DNA from: Thermoproteota archaeon
GTDB taxonomy: Archaea > Korarchaeota > Korarchaeia > Korarchaeales > Korarchaeaceae
Assembly (NCBI GenBank): GCA_003661365.1
Contig: QMVZ01000025.1
Span: forward strand, 1-14,478
Length of the DNA: 14,478 bases
Direction: 5' to 3'
Both the position numbers and the translations under genes were made by a program. Below the pieces are notes generated by a model. It saw only the letters and a program-made list of their open reading frames with translations. It was not told the origin of the DNA and ran no database searches. Of this stretch, positions 5,440 to 12,351 are shown one piece after another. Each line of letters starts with the position of its first letter. Positions within the stretch are counted from its first letter, which is position 1.

Positions 5440-7623
5440 ATGATCTGCTCTAGTTGCAACCCCGAGGAAAAGACAATGACCCAGCCTTATAATACAAGTG
5501 ACTCTAAAGTGGTAATACTTGCTTTAGCTGGAAATCCTAATGTCGGGAAAAGTACACTTTTCAATGTTCTCACAGGGGAAACAGCTCACGTAGCCAATTG
5601 GCCAGGAGTTACCGTTGCCGTCAAGGAAGGAAGGTTGACCCATCATGAGAAGGAGATTATCATCGTTGACTTACCTGGAACATATAGTCTATCTGCGGAA
5701 GCTCCAGACGCAGCAGAGGCTATAGCAAGGGAATTCGTGGCAAAGCACAAACCAGATGTTCTAGTAGTTCTCGTTGATGCCACTGCCCTAGAGAGAACAA
5801 TGTACCTACCAATTATGGCGTTGGAGATGACACCACGCGTTATAATAGCGGTTAATATGATGGACGTTGCGGAAAAGAGGGCCATACACATAGATATAGA
5901 TGCTCTAAGTAGAGAGCTTGGAATTCCTGTTGTAGGGATCTCGGCCCTCCGGGAAGAAGGAATTGGAGTACTACTAGACAGAGTATTAGACGTTGCAGAA
6001 GGCAGAGAGTGCAGAAAAAAGCCTTTAAAGGTCGATTATGGTCCACTAGAGCCTTACGTCACAAGATTAGAGGGTTTGATAAAGGAAAAGGGATTATTAA
6101 GAGATTACCCACCAAGATGGGTAGCGGTCAGATTACTTGAGGGGGATCCTGTTTTATTGCATAGAATCAAGAGTAAAGAGCCTAGAACTGCTTCAATCAT
6201 CACTGAGATAATTGAGTCAGCTAAAACTAGTCTGAGAACGGATATTGCCCTAATGGCAGTCCAAGCCAGGTTTTCTTTCATAGACTCCCTCCTTAAAGGC
6301 AAGATAACTAAGACTCGTTTGATTTCACCTGGAATTGAGGAAAAACTAGACAAGATAGCTCTTCATCCAGTGATTGGGCCCTTATTTGCGAGTTTTATAT
6401 TATTAGGTTCGTTCCTAACGGTTTTTGCCGTAAATGTGGGCTTCCCCCTAAACGTAATCTTCTCATTTCTTGATAAGGAAAACCTGGCAGAACTTGTTGA
6501 GCGTTATAGACTATCTAACCTTCTTGTGGGCATATTTGACCGAATTGCTGAGATGGTAAGGATTGTGTTGAGAAACTACCCATCTTGGTTCTCAAGTCTT
6601 ATCGTGGATGGAGCCATATCAGGAGTTGCATCGGTTCTTGGATTCTTGCCTTTGATCTTGATGGTTTACTTGGTGTTAGGTGCCCTCCAAGATAGTGGCT
6701 TAATGGCAAGAGTTGCTGTCTCCCTTGATAGATTCTTCAGACGATTCGGACTGAGTGGAAAAGCCGTATTTCCAGCAGTAGTCGGGTTTGGCTGTAGTGT
6801 TCCTGCAGTTATGAGTACTAGGGCTATGGATGATGATAGGGAGAGGCTCGTTACAGCAATGACCGTTCCCCTGATTCCATGCCAAGCAAGGCTGGTTGTC
6901 ATGCTGGCAATTGCTTCGGTGATGTTTAGTTCTCCACTGGGTCAGGCTAGCTTCCTTCTGGGCATTTATCTGCTATCCATAGGTCTCTACCTCTTATCCT
7001 CGGCTCTGCTCAACAGGGTGTTATTTAAGGTCAAAGTTCCTCCTGAGCTTGTTTTGGAGGTTCCTCCTTACCACAAGCCAAGTATAAAGGTGATTTGGTG
7101 GTACGCTAGGATGAATGCAATGAAGTTCATAAAAAGAGCCGGAACTATAATCTTCGGTCTTAGTATATTGCTATGGTTTCTCCTGCATTTTGGTCCTAAA
7201 GGGTTTATATCTCAAAAAATGTTGGAAGCTGATGCTTTAGCAATTGAGGGCACACTTGCAGCCGTTCTAGGAAAGAGTTTAGTTCCACTTGGTCGTCTAA
7301 TGGGTTTGGGTGATTGGAGAATAATGCTAGCACTTGAAACGGGCTTAGTAGCCAAGGAAAGTGTCCTTAGTACAATAGTAGCTGCCACAGGCGCAGCTAG
7401 TGTAAATCAAGCAATAGAAGCCCTTGGTATGACAAACCTTCAAGCGTTATCCTTAACGATAGCAATGACCACGTATGTCCCTTGCATAGCAACAGTAGGG
7501 GTGTTAAAGCAAGAATTGAGGTCTCTAAAATATCTTTTAATGATAATCATGTATCAACTCCTCCTAGCCTTCGTGCTTGCCGCTAGCATCTTTTGGATGG
7601 GTAAGATTATTGGACTTTCCTGA
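5440..7623 (+). CDS. feoB: Ferrous iron transporter FeoB (GTPase-permease)
   Basis: FeoB imports Fe(II) across the cytoplasmic membrane. The 727 residues hold an N-terminal G domain with GNPNVGKST (31-39, G1), NWPGVTV (53-59, G2 region), DLPGTY (77-82, G3), NMMD (139-142, G4) and SALREEG (168-174, G5). A linking helical region and a multi-span membrane part follow, with gate-type cysteines in GFGCSVPA (Cys452), IPCQARL (Cys481) and YVPCIATV (Cys682). I prefer the ATG at 5440 to the in-frame TTG at 5434, because GGTGGG (5428-5433) lies 6 nt before the ATG. An unusual short leader before the G domain contains CSSC (residues 3-6). The 3' end overlaps the convergent dedA-like gene by 60 bp. Function is secure; the role of the leading Cys pair is unknown. 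Confidence 0.96.
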   Translation: MICSSCNPEEKTMTQPYNTSDSKVVILALAGNPNVGKSTLFNVLTGETAHVANWPGVTVAVKEGRLTHHEKEIIIVDLPGTYSLSAEAPDAAEAIAREFVAKHKPDVLVVLVDATALERTMYLPIMALEMTPRVIIAVNMMDVAEKRAIHIDIDALSRELGIPVVGISALREEGIGVLLDRVLDVAEGRECRKKPLKVDYGPLEPYVTRLEGLIKEKGLLRDYPPRWVAVRLLEGDPVLLHRIKSKEPRTASIITEIIESAKTSLRTDIALMAVQARFSFIDSLLKGKITKTRLISPGIEEKLDKIALHPVIGPLFASFILLGSFLTVFAVNVGFPLNVIFSFLDKENLAELVERYRLSNLLVGIFDRIAEMVRIVLRNYPSWFSSLIVDGAISGVASVLGFLPLILMVYLVLGALQDSGLMARVAVSLDRFFRRFGLSGKAVFPAVVGFGCSVPAVMSTRAMDDDRERLVTAMTVPLIPCQARLVVMLAIASVMFSSPLGQASFLLGIYLLSIGLYLLSSALLNRVLFKVKVPPELVLEVPPYHKPSIKVIWWYARMNAMKFIKRAGTIIFGLSILLWFLLHFGPKGFISQKMLEADALAIEGTLAAVLGKSLVPLGRLMGLGDWRIMLALETGLVAKESVLSTIVAATGAASVNQAIEALGMTNLQALSLTIAMTTYVPCIATVGVLKQELRSLKYLLMIIMYQLLLAFVLAASIFWMGKIIGLS

Positions 7624-8223
7624 TTTTTTCAGCTTAAAGAATACAAACATCGCAGCCATTGCCGCACTCAGAACTAATAGGTGGTGACTGTAAGCAGAAA
7701 TGATCCGCCAGTTCTCTCTTAACAAAAAACCAGCTGCAACCAAAGCTGCATTCCACGGAATCGAACCTAATACAGTATACAGGATCAAATCCTTCAATGG
7801 AACCTCAAAGATCCCAGCAGGAAAGGAAATTATGGTTCTTATGCCTGGTAGCATTCTTCCAAGTAGCACTGCCTGTCTTCCCCACTTTTGAAACAAGAAC
7901 TCAGACTTCTTTATGTGATCTTTCCTTAGGAGGAAGTATCTGCCATACTTATCTAGCATTTCCCTCCCATATCTAATTCCTAAGTAGTACGAAACCACTG
8001 ATCCTAACAGATTTCCCAGAACACCAGAGCCCGTCGCTAAGAAGAAGTTCATCTCCCCTGCAGATACAAGAAACCCCGCTAAAGGCATCACAATTTCGCT
8101 TGGAATCGGCAAGAGTGCACTTTCGCCTGCCATCGTCAGAATTATTGCTGGATATGAGCCTTTAGATACGAGTGCTATGAGTCCTTCCACGGTCTTTCTA
8201 AGAAGTTCACCAAACAAATTCAT
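7564..8223 (-). CDS. DedA-family membrane protein (SNARE-associated/VTT domain)
   Basis: DedA-family proteins are polytopic membrane proteins related to eukaryotic VMP1/TMEM41B; several bacterial members flip undecaprenyl phosphate or phospholipids, or support membrane-potential homeostasis. The 219 residues show the family marks: GESALLPIPSE (33-43) with two glutamates in a re-entrant region, LGNLLGSVVSYYLGIRYGRE (69-88), and GRMLPGIRTIISFPAG (122-137). Arg123 and Arg129 have the six-residue spacing seen for essential arginines in bacterial DedA proteins. Two more hydrophobic segments follow (about 145-168 and 180-196), then a basic, Lys-rich tail. The ATG at 8223 is the natural start. The gene is convergent with feoB and the 3' ends overlap by 60 bp. 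The archaeal substrate is unknown; a polyprenyl-phosphate lipid carrier is a reasonable guess. Confidence 0.9.
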   Translation of the reverse strand: MNLFGELLRKTVEGLIALVSKGSYPAIILTMAGESALLPIPSEIVMPLAGFLVSAGEMNFFLATGSGVLGNLLGSVVSYYLGIRYGREMLDKYGRYFLLRKDHIKKSEFLFQKWGRQAVLLGRMLPGIRTIISFPAGIFEVPLKDLILYTVLGSIPWNAALVAAGFLLRENWRIISAYSHHLLVLSAAMAAMFVFFKLKKSGKSNNLTHPKDASGKHEG

Positions 8224-8295
8224 CCCAGCAGCCCAACCCTATCCTCTGAGTGATCCTAGATACTTGAGTTTAACAATAAAAAGAGTTGCACTAGA

Positions 8296-8311
8296 CTCAT
8301 TAATTATTGAG
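8296..8311. promoter_or_regulatory. Imperfect 16-bp palindrome upstream of merA
   Basis: CTCATTAATTATTGAG equals its reverse complement except for one symmetric pair of positions. It lies in the 187-bp divergent gap between the dedA-like gene and merA, about 100 bp before the merA start. It could be an operator for either gene, but A/T-rich palindromes of this kind also arise by chance. Confidence 0.25.
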
Positions 8312-8396
8312 CTTCTTGAAACCCTTAAGCAAAGTTAAAAGTTCAAGTTTGATTCTCATAGTGTACAAAGTCTATACGATTTGTTTCTTTGGGTAT

Positions 8397-8404
8397 AAGG
8401 AGGG
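8397..8404 (+). promoter_or_regulatory. Strong ribosome binding site fixing the TTG start of merA
   Basis: AAGGAGGG lies 6 nt before the TTG at 8411. This is the strongest Shine-Dalgarno sequence in the window and makes the TTG start convincing. Confidence 0.75.
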
Positions 8405-8410
8405 TTTCTC

Positions 8411-9811
8411 TTGGATAATTTTGACTTCATCATCTTAGGTTCTGGTTCTGCCGCGTTTGCCGCAGCAATCAAGGCCTCTGAGCTTGGAGCTAAAGTAGTC
8501 ATGATTGAAAACGATGTTGTTGGCGGGACATGTGTTAACAGGGGCTGTATACCAACTAAGAACTTGATAGCAGCTGCAGAACTCTTCTATAAAGCAAGAC
8601 GGCCTAAGTTTGAGGGTATATCATTTGACGGAGCCTCATTGGACTTTAGAGAGTTAATAACTCAAAAGAACGAGCTAGTGGCCAAACTACGATATGAAAA
8701 ATACGCTAAGATAGCTGAAGAGGATCCAGACATAGAGTTAGTGAAAGGTCGGGCTAGATTTATCTCTAGAAATGTAGTTCAGGTGGGAGACAACCGTTTG
8801 AAGGCGGATAAGCTCTTAATAGCAACTGGTTCGAGACCGTACATTCTTCCAATTCCTGGGCTTAAAGAAGTGGGATATCTTACAAGTAGAAGCATTCTCG
8901 AACTTGAAGAGCTACCACGGTCTCTCCTCATAATTGGAGGAGGATTTATTGCTATGGAAATGGGGCAGATGTTTGAGCGTTTTGGCACAGAGGTCATAAT
9001 CTTGGAGAGAGGATCTCGAGTACTGAAGAGATTTGAGCCAGAAATTTCTCAAGCAATTCGTAGATTTCTTGAAGAAGAGGGGGTTGTTATTCACACTAAC
9101 GCCCTTGTCCGCAGGATCAAACGAGAGAACGGTGAAATTATAGCAGACGCAGTAGTAGAGGGTGGATTAAGGATGTTCAGAACACAGCATGTCCTTGTGG
9201 CAACAGGGAGAGCACCAAATACTGAAGATCTGGGTTTACAGGGAGTTGGAGTGGATATGGATGATAGAGGTTTCGTTAAGGTTGACAGTGAAATGAGAAC
9301 CATTGCTCCAAACATATGGGCCGCTGGAGACGTTACAGGTCTTCCTATGGCAACACCTGTTGCCGCAAGAGATGGCGTAATAGCAGCTCAAAATGCAATA
9401 GGAGGGAAGCACATAAAGATGGACTACAAGACAGTTCCTAGGGCGGTGTTTACTGATCCAGAGGTAGCTAGTGTTGGACTTACAGAGGCTGAGGCTGAAA
9501 AAGCTGGTTACAGGTGTATGTGCAGAGTATTAGATCTTGGCTTGGTTCCTAAGGCTCTAGCTATTAGAGAGTCAAGAGGTTTAGTTAAGATAGTGGCAGA
9601 CGGGATCACTCATCAGATCTTAGGAGTACATCTTGTAGCACCCAGGGGAGCTGACATTATACATGAGGCTGCTCTGGCTGTTAAGTACAGGATGACTGTA
9701 GAGGAGATCATTGGCACGGTTCATGTTTACCCTACAATTTCTGAAGCCATTAGGCTTGCAGCTCAAACCTTCTTCAAAGATGTTTCTCGCCTAAGTTGCT
9801 GCGCAGAATAG
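8411..9811 (+). CDS. merA: Mercuric reductase (short form without NmerA domain)
   Basis: This 466-residue flavoprotein belongs to the pyridine nucleotide-disulfide oxidoreductases. An N-terminal FAD loop GSGSAAFAA (10-18) is followed by the redox-active disulfide GGTCVNRGCIPTK (Cys41, Cys46), an NAD(P)H loop IIGGGFIAME (174-183), a second FAD contact WAAGDVTG, and the dimerisation domain. The tail DVSRLSCCAE ends in vicinal cysteines (463-464). This pair is diagnostic for MerA, where it hands Hg(II) to the active site, and is absent from dihydrolipoamide dehydrogenases. MerA reduces Hg(II) to volatile Hg(0) with NAD(P)H in the cytoplasm. The heavy-metal-associated N-terminal domain found in many bacterial enzymes is missing, as in other archaeal forms. 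No merR, merT or merP neighbour is visible. The TTG start is supported by the Shine-Dalgarno sequence at 8397-8404. A related thiol reductase is the main alternative. Confidence 0.85.
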   Translation: MDNFDFIILGSGSAAFAAAIKASELGAKVVMIENDVVGGTCVNRGCIPTKNLIAAAELFYKARRPKFEGISFDGASLDFRELITQKNELVAKLRYEKYAKIAEEDPDIELVKGRARFISRNVVQVGDNRLKADKLLIATGSRPYILPIPGLKEVGYLTSRSILELEELPRSLLIIGGGFIAMEMGQMFERFGTEVIILERGSRVLKRFEPEISQAIRRFLEEEGVVIHTNALVRRIKRENGEIIADAVVEGGLRMFRTQHVLVATGRAPNTEDLGLQGVGVDMDDRGFVKVDSEMRTIAPNIWAAGDVTGLPMATPVAARDGVIAAQNAIGGKHIKMDYKTVPRAVFTDPEVASVGLTEAEAEKAGYRCMCRVLDLGLVPKALAIRESRGLVKIVADGITHQILGVHLVAPRGADIIHEAALAVKYRMTVEEIIGTVHVYPTISEAIRLAAQTFFKDVSRLSCCAE

Positions 9812-9888
9812 ATCTATCAGTAGAAAATAATATGAAACAGATTAATAGCAAGCTCTAATTGGCTATGAGCTAATTTATCATAGGTGTC

Positions 9889-9927
9889 GTTGTTAAGCCT
9901 TTTCCCCTTTCAAACCCTTTGTTTTCT
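9889..9927 (+). terminator. Pyrimidine-rich, T-tract terminator candidate after merA
   Basis: About 80 bp past the merA stop there are several short T runs within a C/T-rich stretch (TTTTCCCCTTT, CCCTTTGTTTTCTG). Archaeal polymerase often stops at such U-rich tracts without a hairpin. The call rests on composition only. Confidence 0.3.
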
Positions 9928-9951
9928 GTACAACTGTTTTTCGTTAACAAG

Positions 9952-9960
9952 TTTTTAATA
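9952..9960 (+). promoter_or_regulatory. TATA-like box of the repeat-protein gene
   Basis: TTTTTAATA lies about 50 bp before the TTG start at 10007. With a start point some 25 bp downstream, the leader would include GGAGAG (9994-9999), a plausible ribosome binding site for the TTG. Confidence 0.4.
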
Positions 9961-10006
9961 GATCTTATCTGTGTTTTGAGGATTAAGTTTGTAGGAGAGA
10001 CCTAAA

Positions 10007-10477
10007 TTGGCTCGTAAGGCTACGTTTTTTCTTTTATTACTGGTGATCACCTATTCCTCGGTTAAAATAAAGGAAGTTGAAAGCAAAGGACTGCTATGGG
10101 AAACTGCCATATCAGTTCAAAAAGCCTGTTTGTGGCTACTTGAACATCAAAACGCAGATGGTAGCTGGGGTGTTGGTATGTTAGAACAGTCGAGACTGAC
10201 TCCGCTTATAACTAATTCTCTACTATCTTGTGGTTTGTCAGCGGACGACGAGAGGATTGCAAAAGCCCTTTCTTGGATATCTAGAAACAGACTTTCAATC
10301 CAAGAGCCAGCTTCTCTTGCTTTTGCAGTTGATTCGTTTCTAAGAGCTGAAAAAGAGGATGTTACATTGAACTTCCTTCTTCAAGACCTCATTTCGATGC
10401 AGAAGGAAGATGGTAGTTGGGAGGAAAGCGTGGTCCTCACTTCAATCTCAATACTAGCGATCAAATCCTCACGGTAA
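10007..10477 (+). CDS. Secreted terpenoid-cyclase-like repeat protein, N-terminal part (frameshifted)
   Basis: This frame encodes a signal peptide (MARKATFFLLLLVITYSS) followed by alpha-helical repeats of the prenyltransferase/squalene-cyclase type, with two QW-like motifs, EHQNADGSWG (46-55) and SMQKEDGSWE (130-139). Each is followed by a helix containing TP-L---SLL or TS-SILAIK. It stops at a TAA (10475-10477) in the middle of a repeat, and the same fold continues in another frame of the next entry. Together they would make a protein of about 573 residues. Such repeats outside true cyclases act as scaffolds or binding surfaces, and no catalytic DxDD or similar motif is seen. The TTG at 10007 is backed by GGAGAG upstream. 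The gene is either interrupted by a one-base loss or misread; confidence in the fold class is good, while the function is unknown. Confidence 0.75.
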   Translation: MARKATFFLLLLVITYSSVKIKEVESKGLLWETAISVQKACLWLLEHQNADGSWGVGMLEQSRLTPLITNSLLSCGLSADDERIAKALSWISRNRLSIQEPASLAFAVDSFLRAEKEDVTLNFLLQDLISMQKEDGSWEESVVLTSISILAIKSSR

Positions 10478-11730
10478 AGGGAAGTGCCGAATCTATTGAT
10501 AGAGCATGTAAATACTTGTTTAGGATTAGAGTTAACGGAACTTGGCCCTGGGATACAGAGAATGACGACGATTGGATAGAACCTGCGAGCTATTTAGTTG
10601 TAGCCTTGACTGAGTCTGGGAAGTATAATGAGAGCGTTCACGAAGTCATTCGGTGGCTAAGAGAAAAAGTTAACAGCGAGAAAAACCAAAGTTTAAGCGT
10701 AACCACGATCGCTATTTTGGCTTGGGCTTTAGCTACGGAGGATCCCACTTCTCAATCGGTTACGAGAGCTCTGTCTTGGATCATAGATAGCCAAGAAGGG
10801 GAAGGAAGTTGGAACTCGGTAGAGGAAACTGGATTTGTCACATTTTTTCTCCATAGAATAGCTGGGTCTGTTCCTATTTCTTCATTAAGGCCTTCAGTGG
10901 ACATAGAGGTCTCTCCACACTCTATATTAGCAGTAAAAGGAGTATCTTCTGTTGTTAACGTCACATTTGCTCTTTCAGGGGGATTTATGCTTGATCCTAA
11001 GGTGCAAATCGGTTCTTCTCAACTTTTAGCAGCTTCTTTGGTTAGAAGCTATGTTAACGAGACTAAGATGTCCCTGAACGATATTAGAAGGCTATGTCCT
11101 GGGGAATCCCTTAAGATCTCCGTCAAAATTACAGCGATATCAGATCAGGAGGCCAGTCTTTCTCTTCCAGTTATCTTAAGTGGCGCTGATTTCTTCGGAA
11201 ATCCTGTCTCATGGAGTTCAGGGATATCAATCAGGGTGACGAAAAAGGGATTTCCTGAAATCAAAGTAACGATCCTACCTGAAAAAGGAGAGGTTGAGGA
11301 AGGAGAGTACATACCACTCTATCTTCAAATAGAGAACATTGGAACGGCTCCAGCATTTTCTCTAAATTATTCCTTGAGCTTTTATCCAGAAATAGTCGAG
11401 ATTAAGAGTGGTAGCTTGAATCTATCTATAGATAAGCTTAATCCAGGAGACAAGCTAATTAGTGCCTTTGTTCTCAAGGGATTAGAACCTAGGGATGAAA
11501 GTGAATTGCTTTCGATAGAAGCAGAAGTAGAATACGTTGGTGGAAAGACAGAGGGAAAAGCTGGTGTCCTAGTTAAAAGGATCAGCTTCTGGGAAAAGTA
11601 CAGCAACGACATTCTAGGAGCCGTTTTAGGAGCTGTCTTAGGATTTGTTTTCACAGTACCAGCCTCTAAGTATTTCAAGCCTTTTAAGAAGCTTTTGAAT
11701 ATAATCAGACAATTTTTGACAAAAAGATGA
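10417..11730 (+). CDS. Terpenoid-cyclase-like repeat/CARDB-like protein, C-terminal part with membrane anchor (frameshifted)
   Basis: Real protein signal in this frame starts near 10478; the TTG at 10417 is only the first formal start. It continues the helical repeats (RVNGTWPW, 38-45; DSQEGEGSWNS, 124-134). It then changes to beta-rich extracellular domains: about 160-275, and about 279-388 with PEIKVTILPEKGEVEEGEYIPLYLQIENIGTAPA-like spacing typical of CARDB/NEW3-type folds. A hydrophobic anchor (398-414, ILGAVLGAVLGFVFTV) and a basic cytoplasmic tail (KPFKKLLNIIRQFLTKR) finish it. There are several N-glycosylation sequons. It lacks any signal peptide, which the upstream frame supplies, so the two are one gene. 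Adding one base in AAATCC (about 10463-10468) restores one frame. The architecture suggests a cell-surface adhesion or peptide/carbohydrate-binding protein, but the ligand is unknown. Confidence 0.75.
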   Translation: MGGKRGPHFNLNTSDQILTVKGSAESIDRACKYLFRIRVNGTWPWDTENDDDWIEPASYLVVALTESGKYNESVHEVIRWLREKVNSEKNQSLSVTTIAILAWALATEDPTSQSVTRALSWIIDSQEGEGSWNSVEETGFVTFFLHRIAGSVPISSLRPSVDIEVSPHSILAVKGVSSVVNVTFALSGGFMLDPKVQIGSSQLLAASLVRSYVNETKMSLNDIRRLCPGESLKISVKITAISDQEASLSLPVILSGADFFGNPVSWSSGISIRVTKKGFPEIKVTILPEKGEVEEGEYIPLYLQIENIGTAPAFSLNYSLSFYPEIVEIKSGSLNLSIDKLNPGDKLISAFVLKGLEPRDESELLSIEAEVEYVGGKTEGKAGVLVKRISFWEKYSNDILGAVLGAVLGFVFTVPASKYFKPFKKLLNIIRQFLTKR

Positions 11731-11744
11731 AATTAATTAAATAG

Positions 11745-11769
11745 TTCATCCTTTTGATGAAGTTTCTTT
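11745..11769 (+). terminator. Hairpin plus T-rich tract after the repeat-protein gene
   Basis: TTCATC (11745-11750) and GATGAA (11756-11761) form a perfect 6-bp stem around the loop CTTTT, followed at once by GTTTCTTT. It lies 15 bp past the stop codon, where a terminator is expected. The short A/T-rich stem makes this moderate evidence. Confidence 0.4.
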
Positions 11770-11908
11770 GAGTAAAGACAAGAGACCCAAAAATTCCTAT
11801 GCTTGACATAAGCTGTTTTCGATGTTGAGATCTGTTAGTAGCAATGCGCAATATTTTAGCAGATAGTTCCTTCTGTTCCCGCAATTCCGTTGTAATTAAA
11901 GTTTTTAC

Positions 11909-12337
11909 GTGAAGAAAGGACAGCCTATTGATATGGTTTTTCCGCTCTCCAAAGAAAATATTCGTGGAAGATTTGTGAATAAGGTACTAGAGTTAAGTGG
12001 ACAGGATATATTCGCTTGTTACCAATGTGGAAAGTGCTCTGCACTTTGTCCTTCGCTGGAGAGGATGGATTTACTTCCAAATCAGCTTGTCAGAATGGTT
12101 CAGTTTGGCAGAGAGGAAGTTCTAGGATCCAAGACTATTTGGATTTGTTCTTCCTGTTTTTCATGTGCTGTAGAGTGTCCAAAAGGCATAGACATAGCTA
12201 GTCTTGCCGAAGCGCTGAGATTAATGCAGTTAAGGTTGAACGTTGACCATCTTGACCTAAATAAAATCCCTACAGAGGACTTAGAGGAATTACCACCCAT
12301 TGCAATTGTTGGTGGCGCGAGGAAGTTTACTGCTTAG
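11909..12337 (+). CDS. hdrC: CoB-CoM heterodisulfide reductase subunit C (iron-sulfur)
   Basis: HdrC carries electrons between the flavin subunit HdrA and the catalytic HdrB. The 142 residues hold two classical [4Fe-4S] motifs: CYQCGKCSALCP (Cys37, 40, 43, 47) and CSSCFSCAVECP (Cys80, 83, 86, 90), each ending in Cys-Pro as in HdrC. The preceding FVNKVLELSGQDIFAC is also typical. The start is uncertain: GTG 11909 has no Shine-Dalgarno sequence, while the in-frame ATG at 11933 (MVFPLSKENIRG) follows an AGGA and fits the family start better. A TATA-like TAATTAAAG at 11893 could serve a near-leaderless transcript from the ATG. The gene is followed by hdrB after a gap of 14 bp or less, then hdrA. 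The gene order C-B-A and the full cysteine set make the assignment secure. The actual disulfide substrate in this organism is unproven. Confidence 0.92.
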   Translation: MKKGQPIDMVFPLSKENIRGRFVNKVLELSGQDIFACYQCGKCSALCPSLERMDLLPNQLVRMVQFGREEVLGSKTIWICSSCFSCAVECPKGIDIASLAEALRLMQLRLNVDHLDLNKIPTEDLEELPPIAIVGGARKFTA

Positions 12338-12351
12338 GTTAAGTGATCTTC

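Noticed and set aside
8411..9811. Dihydrolipoamide dehydrogenase
   Set aside because: The vicinal cysteines at the extreme C-terminus are a mercuric reductase trait, and no 2-oxoacid dehydrogenase genes are nearby.
9845..9871. Interleaved short inverted repeats (ATAGC/GCTAT and AGCTC/GAGCT) after merA
   Set aside because: Both stems are only 5 bp in an A/T-rich gap, so a pseudoknot cannot be distinguished from chance.
11756..11840. Possible C/D box small RNA (TGATGA followed by CTG-like ends)
   Set aside because: The base before the C-box core is T rather than purine, no clean CTGA D box follows, and the TGATGA is explained as half of a terminator-like stem.
12334..12343. TTAGGTTAAG similar to an iron-box half-site between hdrC and hdrB
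   Set aside because: Only one half-site is present, it includes the hdrC stop codon, and it is inside an operon rather than at a promoter.
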